Positions 19,377 through 27,237 of a stretch of DNA of 33,570 nucleotides are shown in pieces. This DNA comes from Pseudomonadota bacterium (GTDB lineage Bacteria > Myxococcota_A > UBA9042). Numbering within the stretch: the first letter of the stretch is position 1; every line of letters starts with the position of its first letter. Location of the stretch: the NCBI GenBank assembly GCA_005777155.1, contig SXNM01000322.1, positions 1-33,570 of the forward strand, in the 5' to 3' direction. A program made the position numbers and the translations under genes. The notes under the pieces are model-generated. The model worked only from the letters and a program-made list of their open reading frames with translations. It was not told the origin of the DNA and did no database searches.

Positions 19377-20243
19377 ATGAGCCTTGTTCGCATTTTCCTG
19401 ACGACTGCGATCTCAGCCCTCGCCCTGGCGCTGCCCGTCGCCCATGCGCAAACGGCAGCCGCTCCTCCGCCGATTGATGCCAAGAACTAGCCACGGGCTG
19501 ACCGATGGATCGACGGGCATAAGCAGAAACTGGACCAGCTGGAGGCGTTTATTGCGCTGACGGACCCGGCCAAAATCCTCGCGGGCCAAGTTGGCAGCAT
19601 CGTTGATCTGCTTGGTGACATACGCAACCCACACCCCAACATTGATTTTCGCGCGCATCCAGACTTTGCCGCTTGCGACGCTCGGCTTGCCGCCGCACGG
19701 AAGGAGCTCGCCCGGCGCGGGCTGTAAGTCGGCCAGTGGCGCGAGTGGAACTTCGACGGCCAGACCGTCGGGGAAGAGGAAGCCAAGTTTCTGTTGTCTG
19801 TGGAGGACAAAGTCAACGGTTTGCGTGGCTCCAACAGCGTCAGCCCCGAGGGCGATGCGAAGAACGCCAAGCTGCAGGAGATTCTGAATCGCTCAGAATT
19901 TGCGAGCAACCCAGTGCTGAAAGCGTACAAGGACGGGATCGGACAGCATATCGCTTTCGGAATCGTCTATCGCAACGGCCTGGTGCGCGCGAAGGCGATT
20001 GGCAATAGCTTCCGCAGCCTCAAGACAGACGTAGACAAGAACTGGGGCGGTTGCAAGGGCGAGTGCGTCAAGCGAGTCCACGCCGAAGCCACGAAGATCG
20101 TGGGGTGGATCGACCAAGTCAAAGGCGCCGGACTGGACCTCAAGGCGCACAAGGTCAAGCTGGACGAGCGCGAGCCGTTGTCTGAAGAGTGGGATTTGGA
20201 GAAGGTGCGCAGCGAGGCGGTCAAGCTCAGCAAGAAGAAGTAG
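19377..20243 (+). pseudogene. Secreted protein gene (signal peptide MSLVRIFLTTAISALALALPVAHAQ) interrupted by in-frame stop codons
   Basis: A single frame reads MSLVRIFLTTAISALALALPVAHAQTAAAPPPIDAKN*PRADRWIDGHKQKLDQLEAFIALTDPAK...ARRGL*VGQWREWNFDGQTVGEEEAKFLLSVEDKVNG...VKLSKKK*; TAG at 19488 and an in-frame TAA near 19725, ending (or third stop) at TAG 20241-20243. Confidence 0.65.
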
Positions 20244-20474
20244 CACACGATCTTTGCCGATGGTGTCTGGCATACGTTCGCCGGCAGCGTCGTCCCGAGC
20301 TTCCAGCACTTCAAGGCGCTTACGCGGCAAGAGGTCGCGGAGTTGAGCTGCGCGGTGCGCCGCCGTGTCCTGCTCCACGTCGGCCGGCTTGGGTGATGCG
20401 GGCGGTTGTCGAAGACCTGACCGCGGGGCCACGAAGGTCCGAGCGGAAATCAGCTACTTGGCTCTTGATCGCGC

Positions 20475-20529
20475 GATATCGGAGCGATATCGGAGCGATA
20501 TCGGAGCGATATCGGAGCGATATCGGAGC
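20475..20529. repeat. Five perfect tandem copies of the 11-bp unit GATATCGGAGC
   Basis: Read directly: 20475-20485, 20486-20496, 20497-20507, 20508-20518 and 20519-20529 are identical. Confidence 0.98.
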
Positions 20530-20535
20530 GGTCAC

Positions 20536-20820
20536 ATGCGCTTACAGGAGGCAGTGAAGTCAAAGGCGCAATCCGAGGCCTTGCGACGACGGGCGGCAGA
20601 AGCCTACGAGGATGCTGAAGGCCCGCTTGAGGAAGTGGCCGCGCGGTTCTGCATCGGCGCCGCTACGCTGACGCGCTGGAACAAGGTCTGGCGTGGACCC
20701 GGGGGCTTCGCGACCGCGCATGACCGCTGTGGTCGGGTGCCGACGACAGCGGCAGAGGGCAACGTTGCGCTGCTGAAGCGGAAACCCGAAGAGCGTAGCG
20801 TCCGCACCTGCGACGAACTG
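20536..20820 (+). pseudogene. Truncated HTH transposase N-terminus (IS630-like remnant)
   Basis: MRLQEAVKSKAQSEALRRRAAEAYEDAEGPLEEVAARFCIGAATLTRWNKVWRGPGGF resembles the N-terminal HTH of IS630-type transposases. The 3' end runs into an opposing transposase fragment; right boundary is approximate. Confidence 0.55.
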
Positions 20821-21186
20821 GCTCAGGCGGGCGCGGTACTGCGAGAACGCCGAGTGGTCGAACAGCCTCACGGTCAGGTTCATGTCGAGAAACCAGCGAG
20901 ACATCAGGTGGTATCCCAGCTGCCCGCAGAACGGTCGCTCACTCCGCATCGAGAACAGCGCCATCGGGAGCGAGCCCGTGAACAGCCTCTCCGGCGGCCC
21001 CGAGGTGCAGACCATCAGCGCCTTCAAGGCGTCCAGCTCGCGAGCGAGCGAGCGCGGGCAAGCATCGACGGACGGGTTGAGCCAGCGGACGGGATGGTCC
21101 TTGGGCACAAGCTCCTCACTTGAGACCAGCGCGAGCAAAAAGCGCTCGGCTGGCCGGTGACCGCGCGTCGACAGGTCAACTGTCAA
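20815..21186 (-). pseudogene. Truncated IS5/IS1182-type transposase N-terminus (DUF772-like)
   Basis: FLLALVSSEELVPKDHPVRWLNPSVDACPRSLARELDAL...SGPPERLFTGSLPMALFSMRSERPFCGQLGYHLMSRWFLDMNLTVRLFDHSAFSQYRARLSQF matches the family pattern (PxDHPLR...PPERLLRA..L..L.S.RSERQL..QL.YNLLFRWF......DHS.FS..R.RL). Catalytic C-terminus absent. Confidence 0.7.
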
Positions 21187-21254
21187 GACTCTGAGATTCT
21201 ACGCGATCTCTAGATCTTCGCCGATCCTTGCGTGGAATTTTTCTCAGCGGCCCG

Positions 21255-21890
21255 CTACCGGCCCTGCCGCCGCGCCAGCACCGCGTGCGCCGCGTCTCGC
21301 ACCGATCGCCGTGGGTCGCCGCGCGCTGCCAGCAGCAAACGCCGCGCCGCCATGCCCGGAAGATGACGCAGACCACGCACCGCCGCCTCGGCCACGTCGG
21401 ACGAAGCGCTGCCTGAGGCTGCGCCGTGCCGTCCCGGCGCCGCGCCAGACCGATTGGGCTTCACCCAGCGCGTCGCTAGCCGGAGGGCCAAGGCCGCGTC
21501 GAGGCGGCTGCCGAGCACGACCGCGCCGTAGGCGGCATGCCAGCGCAGACGCGGGTGCAGCCGGGCGTCGGCGGCGAGCGCGGTGCATGCCCGCAGCGCC
21601 GCTGCATCGCCCAAGGTGTGGAGCGCAGCCACCGCCCGCAGCCGGATCGCGCCGTTGACCGCTCCGTCGCGGACGATGGCCGCGAGGTGGCGCGGCGCGT
21701 CCGGCCCGCCGAGGCGCCACAAGACCTCGGCGGCGACGGCGTCGTCGATTCCGCTCAGCGCGTAGGCCAGGTCGGCGCGCGGCGTGTGGCGGCCAGCCGT
21801 CGCTGCCCACAGGGGGGGCGGCGCCATCGCCACGATGAGCACGGCGGCGAGCACGATTCGGCCGAGATCCCATGGGGACGACCGCCTCAT
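21255..21890 (-). CDS. Secreted HEAT-repeat-like protein
   Basis: N-terminal hydrophobic segment GRIVLAAVLIVAMAPPPLWA, then alpha-repeat-like AEVLWRLGGPDAPRHLAAIVRDGAVNGAIRLRAVAALHTLGD. ATGA overlap with the upstream gene. Confidence 0.65.
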   Translation of the reverse strand: MRRSSPWDLGRIVLAAVLIVAMAPPPLWAATAGRHTPRADLAYALSGIDDAVAAEVLWRLGGPDAPRHLAAIVRDGAVNGAIRLRAVAALHTLGDAAALRACTALAADARLHPRLRWHAAYGAVVLGSRLDAALALRLATRWVKPNRSGAAPGRHGAASGSASSDVAEAAVRGLRHLPGMAARRLLLAARGDPRRSVRDAAHAVLARRQGR

Positions 21891-23353
21891 GCACCCCCCT
21901 TGTTACCGACTGGAACTGCGACGGGGTTGCTGCGCATGACCGTGCCCTGCTGGCCGGACAGCCCAGCGCCTCCGGAACCGCCGTCAAAGTGCATGAGGTT
22001 GTTGGTGGCGGGGTTCGGGGTGTCAGTGAGCGGATCCGCCAGCTTGGGCCCGAAGCCGCCGAAGTTGTTCTCGGTGGTGTGAAAGAGGCCGAGGTAGTGG
22101 CCGCCCTCGTGCGCCATCGTCAGGCCGACGTCATGGGCACCGCCGCCGCCGCCGCCACGCTCGGGCAGGTCGGAGATGGAGACCGCCACGATCGCCCGCG
22201 CCGCCCCCGGGACCAGCACCGGCCCTGGTATGCCACCGGAGACGCCGAGCACCGCACCCAGTGGACCGAAGGGGCTCGTGATCTCACGGACCATGGCGAA
22301 GCAGAGGCCGGCCGGGGCTGCAGCGGTGGCGGCGCCAAGGGCGGCGAAGTCGGCGTTGTTGGCAGACACCGCCTCGACGACCTCCCACCCGGGTTCGAGA
22401 TCGTAGTGCCGGACCGTGCCGAGTGCGATGCCGGCGGCGGCGTAGATCTCAGCGAGCCGCTGCAGCCAGCCGGCGACCTTGACGTCGACGCTCGCGGTCT
22501 GTGCCGTCAGGCCGTGCGCGCCGCTCCAGAACAGGTTGATGTCGAGCTCCGACGCGGCGGGCGGCGAGGCGGCGACCTGCCTGGCGAGCGAGAGCGCGAC
22601 CTTGCCCTTCCAAGACGCCTTCTTCGGTGGAGCAAAGGCGCTGGTCTGGGTCTGCGTCCAGGCGCGCGCCCGCGCCGTCCAGGTCCCCGGCTTCACGACG
22701 ACGCCCGGCGCGTTGGGCCCCAGGACCGCCGCCGCGCCCTGCTGCGGCGCTACGCGCACCTTGCAAGCCACGCAGATCTGGCCGCCGGTGACGGTGTCTT
22801 GTTCGATCCAACCGTCGTCGATCAACACCTCGCCGTCCGGATCGGTCAACGCCTCGAAGGTCAGGTAAACATGGGGCTCAGCCATGGCGTTGAGGGCGAA
22901 GGCGGCGGTGCCCTCTGGCACCTCGAAGGCGAAGGCGCCGGTCTTGCCCTTGCCGAAGGTCTCCTGGCTGGGGAGAGGCTGCACGCCGCCGGGACCGCCG
23001 AGGCCGCCGGCCGCGTCACTGCCAATTGCGCCGTCGATTGCGCCGTCGATTGCGCCGTCGATTGCGCCGTCGATTGCGCCGTCGATTGCGCCGTCGCCCG
23101 CGCCGTCGATTGCGCCGTCGATTGCAAGGTCGATTGCGCCGTCGCTCGCGCCACCGCTGACGTCGATCGCGCCGGCGCCGTCTGCCCCAGACGCGGCGCT
23201 GTCGCTGTCGACGGTCGCCCCGACCTTGGCGTCCGCGGGGTCAACCCCGCAGGCGCTGAGCACGACCAGCGCGCCGAGCGCGTAGGTCGTAGCCAAGTGC
23301 CCGCCGCCTCTCTGCTTCGCCCGCCGCATCGCACCTCCCAGGATGCCCTCCAC
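21887..23353 (-). CDS. Secreted metzincin-motif protein (putative zinc metalloprotease) with a (DGAI)n linker
   Basis: HEGGHYLGLFH fits HExxHxxGxxH; downstream SDTP-like LADPLTDTPNPATNNLMHFDG provides a candidate Met-turn. Lipoprotein-like N-terminus YALGALVVLSACGVDP. Confidence 0.8.
   Translation of the reverse strand: MEGILGGAMRRAKQRGGGHLATTYALGALVVLSACGVDPADAKVGATVDSDSAASGADGAGAIDVSGGASDGAIDLAIDGAIDGAGDGAIDGAIDGAIDGAIDGAIDGAIGSDAAGGLGGPGGVQPLPSQETFGKGKTGAFAFEVPEGTAAFALNAMAEPHVYLTFEALTDPDGEVLIDDGWIEQDTVTGGQICVACKVRVAPQQGAAAVLGPNAPGVVVKPGTWTARARAWTQTQTSAFAPPKKASWKGKVALSLARQVAASPPAASELDINLFWSGAHGLTAQTASVDVKVAGWLQRLAEIYAAAGIALGTVRHYDLEPGWEVVEAVSANNADFAALGAATAAAPAGLCFAMVREITSPFGPLGAVLGVSGGIPGPVLVPGAARAIVAVSISDLPERGGGGGGAHDVGLTMAHEGGHYLGLFHTTENNFGGFGPKLADPLTDTPNPATNNLMHFDGGSGGAGLSGQQGTVMRSNPVAVPVGNKGGA
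23029..23148. repeat. 12-bp minisatellite, unit GCGCCGTCGATT, about 10 units (7 perfect)
   Basis: Read directly; lies in frame in the metzincin-motif gene and encodes DGAI repeats on the minus strand. Confidence 0.95.
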
Positions 23354-23482
23354 GCCCCCGCATGCTGGTGGCGCGCGCCGACCGCACGCTAGCGGCTGCC
23401 TGCGGGCCCGTCACGGGGGCCTTCACGCATCGCCACCGCGGCCGCACAATGGGGCGGCGCCACGTGGCGCAGGGATGCAGCC

Positions 23483-24112
23483 ATGACCGAGCGTGCCCGT
23501 CACTTCTCGCTGTTGCGCGAGTTCACCGCCGCCGACTTGCTGACGCTCGGCAACGCCGCCGCCGGTATGGCCAGCATCCTCTCCTGCCTGGAGTATGCTG
23601 CCGACGGCGCGACCGCCACGCTTTGGTGGGCCGTCGGGCTGCTGCCGCTGTCGTTCCTGTTCGACGCGCTCGACGGCTGGGTGGCGCGCAAGACGGGTCA
23701 CGCCTCGCGGTTCGGCGCCGACCTCGACTCGCTGGCAGACATCGTCTCGTTCGGCGTCGCGCCCGCCGTTTTGGCATGGAGCTGCGGAATGCGGACCGGC
23801 CTCGACGCCGTGGTGCTGGTCTACTTCGTCTGCTGCGGCATCAGCCGCCTGGCGCGATTCAACGTCACGGCGGCCGCCCTCGCCGACGCCGCCACAGGCA
23901 AGGTCAAGTACTTCGAGGGCACGCCGATCCCCTCGTCGCTGGTGCTGGTGGCGGTGCTGGCGGCGGCCCTCGGGCAGGGTGCCATCGGCCCGCAGCTCTG
24001 GGGTGGCCGCCTCGACATCGCCGACGGGCTGGCGCTGCACCCGCTGGTGCTCGCCTTCGCGGTCAGCGGCAGCGCGATGATCTCGGGGACGTTGCGGGTG
24101 CCGAAGCCATAG
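23483..24112 (+). CDS. pssA: CDP-alcohol phosphatidyltransferase, probable CDP-diacylglycerol--serine O-phosphatidyltransferase
   Basis: DALDGWVARKTGHASRFGADLDSLAD fits the CDP-alcohol phosphotransferase motif DGx2ARx8Gx3Dx3D; FLLxGNAAAG-like N-terminus and several TM segments. Confidence 0.88.
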   Translation: MTERARHFSLLREFTAADLLTLGNAAAGMASILSCLEYAADGATATLWWAVGLLPLSFLFDALDGWVARKTGHASRFGADLDSLADIVSFGVAPAVLAWSCGMRTGLDAVVLVYFVCCGISRLARFNVTAAALADAATGKVKYFEGTPIPSSLVLVAVLAAALGQGAIGPQLWGGRLDIADGLALHPLVLAFAVSGSAMISGTLRVPKP

Positions 24113-24129
24113 CGCTGGCGCCAAGCGCT
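24111..24129. terminator. Near-palindrome between convergent pssA and dapB, candidate bidirectional terminator
   Basis: AGCGCTGGCGCCAAGCGCT between convergent stops (pssA TAG at 24110-24112, dapB end at 24156); no clear U-tract. Confidence 0.35.
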
Positions 24130-24155
24130 CGACGACACACCCCTGCGACCGGCGC

Positions 24156-25010
24156 TCAGGCTCCGGCGAGCAGCTCCGCCATGCCGACGCGCCCGACGGC
24201 GCCAGCACGGCGCTGAGAGGCCGCGAAGCGCGCTGCTCGGACCGCGCCCACGGCGAACACGGCGCGATCGCGGGCGTCGTGGGTCAGCACGAGGCCCTCG
24301 GCGGGCCAGCCGAAGTGGAGCTCATGGTGGCCCACGATGTCGCCGAGCCGCAGCGCATGCATGCCGATCTCGCCGCGGCTGCGGGCGCCGACGAGCCCCT
24401 GCCTGCCATGGCGCACGACCTCATCCAGCGCTTGCCCGCGCGCGCCGGCGACGGCTCTGGCGATGGCGAGGGCGGTCCCCGATGGCGCGTCCACCTTGTG
24501 ATGGTGGTGCGACTCGACGATCTCGACGTCGGCGTCGACGCCGAGGACGCGGGCAGCGCGGGCGGCGAGGTCGAGCAAGAGTGCGACGCCGATGGAGAAG
24601 TTGGCGGCCTGGAAGACGAGCGTCCGGGCCGCCGCCGCATCGACCGCCGCCTGATCCGCCGCCTCGAGGCCCGTGGTGCCGAGCACCCAGGCGACGCCAC
24701 GGCGGGCGCAGAACTCGGCGTGACCGGCGACCGCGCTGCGGTGGGAGAAGTCGACGAGGACGTCAAGGGGCGCGAGGTCGCCACGGTCGATCGCAGCGTC
24801 GACGGCGAGGAGAGTCTGCGCCGCGGGCTCGCCTTCGACGCCGACGCGACAAGCCAGCGTGAGGTCGGACGCCGCCCCGACCAGGGCGCAGACCTGCTGG
24901 CCCATGCGGCCGCTGGGCCCAACGACGGCGAACCGCAGCCGCTGTTCGCCCCGAGGTGCCTGTGCCGCTGCGTGGGGCTCGGGTCGCGTCGCGTTCGCTG
25001 TCATGGTCAC
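24156..25010 (-). CDS. dapB: 4-hydroxy-tetrahydrodipicolinate reductase
   Basis: FAVVGPSGRMGQQV nucleotide-binding motif; ESHHHHKVDAPSGTAL DapB signature; DVLVDFSHRSAV. Confidence 0.95.
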   Translation of the reverse strand: MTMTANATRPEPHAAAQAPRGEQRLRFAVVGPSGRMGQQVCALVGAASDLTLACRVGVEGEPAAQTLLAVDAAIDRGDLAPLDVLVDFSHRSAVAGHAEFCARRGVAWVLGTTGLEAADQAAVDAAAARTLVFQAANFSIGVALLLDLAARAARVLGVDADVEIVESHHHHKVDAPSGTALAIARAVAGARGQALDEVVRHGRQGLVGARSRGEIGMHALRLGDIVGHHELHFGWPAEGLVLTHDARDRAVFAVGAVRAARFAASQRRAGAVGRVGMAELLAGA

Positions 25011-25055
25011 GCCCCTACGCTGCGACGCGCCGCCGCAGCCGACGAGTCAAGCCGC

Positions 25056-25814
25056 TCAGCGCCGCGCAGCCGCAGCGTCGATCCAGGTCGCGACCAACAT
25101 CGACATCTGCAGGGACGCCTTGGAGACGTCATGCGGCGCGCCGCGCGGGCCAAGCCAGCCACCGATGACGGCCATCGACCTCGCGCCAGCCGCCACGATG
25201 ACCTCGATGTCCTCGAGGCCCAGGCCGCCGATGGCGACGACGGGGAGCCGAGTCGCCTGTACCGCCGCGCGCAGCCCGTCCACGCCGACGACAGGGTCGT
25301 GGTTGTCCTTGCCGTCGGTGCGGCGAACGGGCCCAAAGCCGAGGTAGTCCAGGGGCATCGCCGACGCCGCCCGGACCTGATCGACGGTGTGGGTGGACAG
25401 GCCGATGAGGGCTTCGGGGCCGAGGGCGTGGCGCGCGGTGATGGGAGAGACATCGCCCTGGCCGACGTGGGCGCCAAGGCCAGCCCGGCCGATCACCTTC
25501 TGGGCCGCGTTCACTGCGTCGTTGACGACGATTGGCGCCCGCTCGCCGCAGGAGTCGAGCATCTTGCCGAGCAGCGCCGACCACTGCAGGCCGTGGACCG
25601 GCCAAGACTTGGCGCGCAGCTGGACGGCGACGGCGCCGGCGTCGACGGCGGCCCGAGTATACGCCAGCAACAGGTCCGCCTCTTTGCGGGGATCTTCGGG
25701 CAACAGGGGCTGCAGGCGGTCGACGTCGAGGATCGCGTAGATGCCTGACCGCAGCGCGACGCCCGGCGCGCCGAGAGGCGCCCGCTCCAGCTCCTGCGTA
25801 GGCCCGCCTGTCAT
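25056..25814 (-). CDS. thiE: Thiamine phosphate synthase
   Basis: LRAKSW, VNDAV, GAHVGQGDVSP, IGLSTHT, YLGFGPV..T and VVAIGGL motifs. ATG at 25814 overlaps the rimI stop (ATGA). Confidence 0.92.
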   Translation of the reverse strand: MTGGPTQELERAPLGAPGVALRSGIYAILDVDRLQPLLPEDPRKEADLLLAYTRAAVDAGAVAVQLRAKSWPVHGLQWSALLGKMLDSCGERAPIVVNDAVNAAQKVIGRAGLGAHVGQGDVSPITARHALGPEALIGLSTHTVDQVRAASAMPLDYLGFGPVRRTDGKDNHDPVVGVDGLRAAVQATRLPVVAIGGLGLEDIEVIVAAGARSMAVIGGWLGPRGAPHDVSKASLQMSMLVATWIDAAAARR

Positions 25815-26305
25815 CTGTCCTCCTGCGCCGGTGCGAGCCACGACATCAGCACGGCGTCCTCGCCGTCCGGGGAGTATCGCCGACGCAGCCCGTCGGTGGC
25901 AAAGCCCAGCCGGGCGTAGAGCTGACGGGCGGCTTCGTTGCTCTGCCGCACCTCGAGGGTGGCGATGCGCGCGCCCTCGGCGACGACGCGCGCCAGGATC
26001 GCCTCCACCAGGGCGCGGCCAATCCCGGCCCGCCGCGCCTCGCTGGCCACGACGACCTGGTGGATCTGCAGCTCGCCGACGATGAGCCAGCCGAGCACGG
26101 CGCCGCACAGCCTGCCATCGGCATCGAAGGCGGCGAGGTTGCGGGCGTGGCTTCGCTCCAGCTCGAGGGCGAGCTCACCTGGCGTAAATGGATCGGGCAG
26201 CGCGGCCCGCTGCATGGCCTCCATCGCCACGAGGTCGCCGACCGCTAGCGGCCGCAGCGAGACGCCGGCCAGCGTCGCCGAGGGGGACGCCAGCGGCAGG
26301 CTCAT
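25811..26305 (-). CDS. rimI: GNAT N-acetyltransferase, RimI-like
   Basis: QIHQVVVASEARRAGIGRALVEAIL (acetyl-CoA binding), LEVRQSNEAARQLYARLGFATDGLRRRYSPDGEDAVLM. Confidence 0.88.
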   Translation of the reverse strand: MSLPLASPSATLAGVSLRPLAVGDLVAMEAMQRAALPDPFTPGELALELERSHARNLAAFDADGRLCGAVLGWLIVGELQIHQVVVASEARRAGIGRALVEAILARVVAEGARIATLEVRQSNEAARQLYARLGFATDGLRRRYSPDGEDAVLMSWLAPAQEDR

Positions 26306-27237
26306 CGCCGTCGCCCCGTCCGCGACGACGACGCCCAGGCGCAGAGCCGGTCCCGCAGCGCCTCGACGCCGCTGCCGTCGCTGACGCTGGTCGCGACCGG
26401 CGGCGACGACAGCTCCAGCGCCTTCTGCAAGGCGGCCAGCGTCGCGCCGCGCCCGGTGTGGCTCAGCTTATCGACCTTGGTGATGACGACCTCGAAGGCG
26501 ACGCCTTGTTCGCGGAGCCATGCCAAGAAGCCGAGGGTGTCTTCGTCGGGCGTCCGTCGGGCGTCGAAGAGCAGCAGCACCCGACGCAGCATCGGCCGGC
26601 CGAGGAGGAAGGACTCGATCATCGGCCCAAAGCCCGCCGCCACCGCCGCGCCGGCCGCCGCGTGCCCGTAGCCAGGCAGGTCGCACAGGCGCAGCTCGAC
26701 GCCCTCGAAGCTGCGCACCTCGAAGATGTGGATGCGCTGCGTGCGCCCTGGCGTTCGGCCCGTGCGGGCCAGCTTGCGGCTGCCGCAGAGGGCGTTCAGC
26801 AGTGAGGACTTGCCGACGTTCGAACGTCCGATGAGCGCAAACTCGGGCACGGTGCCTGGCAGCCCCGTCGCCGAGTCGAGCGAGCCCAGGTAGTGGACGG
26901 CGGGGAAGGCGACCGTGCCGCCGCTGCCGAGGCCAGCGATGCCGCGGAGGCGCTCGGCCTTCTTCGCTGGCGCCGGGCCGCCCGTCGGCGCTTTGGGCTT
27001 GGTCGATCGGGCGCCTGCGGTCGCCGTCGCCGCTCTGGCGGGCTTGCCGTCGCGGGGGGCGCTGACGCGGGCACCGCCGGCTGTCGCCGCCGTCGCGCGC
27101 GAGACCCTCGCCTTGGGCGCCTCGACGCTGCGCGCGCCGCGTCGGCCACCGCCGCCGCTGGTCCTGCCCGAGGTGGAGGCCTTGCCGCCCGTGGTCGTGC
27201 GCCCGCCAGTCGGGGGGCGGCCAGTCGTGTCGCGCAT
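26302..27237 (-). CDS. engB: YsxC/EngB ribosome-biogenesis GTPase with a ~100-aa basic low-complexity N-terminal extension
   Basis: FALIGRSNVGKSSLLNAL (G1), GRTQRIHIFEV, LCDLPGYGHA (G3), ITKVDKL (G4). Confidence 0.92.
   Translation of the reverse strand: MRDTTGRPPTGGRTTTGGKASTSGRTSGGGGRRGARSVEAPKARVSRATAATAGGARVSAPRDGKPARAATATAGARSTKPKAPTGGPAPAKKAERLRGIAGLGSGGTVAFPAVHYLGSLDSATGLPGTVPEFALIGRSNVGKSSLLNALCGSRKLARTGRTPGRTQRIHIFEVRSFEGVELRLCDLPGYGHAAAGAAVAAGFGPMIESFLLGRPMLRRVLLLFDARRTPDEDTLGFLAWLREQGVAFEVVITKVDKLSHTGRGATLAALQKALELSSPPVATSVSDGSGVEALRDRLCAWASSSRTGRRR

Noticed and set aside
9284-20243. Genome-wide stop-codon reassignment explaining the in-frame TAA/TAG codons
   Set aside because: TAA, TAG and TGA all terminate intact genes in the same window (e.g. 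TAA at 4084, TAG at 5174 and 24112, TGA at 10766), and the caspase gene also has a frameshift; local decay or sequence error is simpler.
23029-23148. CRISPR-like array
   Set aside because: Units are contiguous 12-mers with no spacers; coding minisatellite. The same reasoning excludes the 11-bp array at 20475-20529.
25814-25830. TPP riboswitch upstream of thiE
   Set aside because: thiE starts within a 4-nt overlap with rimI, leaving no leader; no THI-box pattern was seen.
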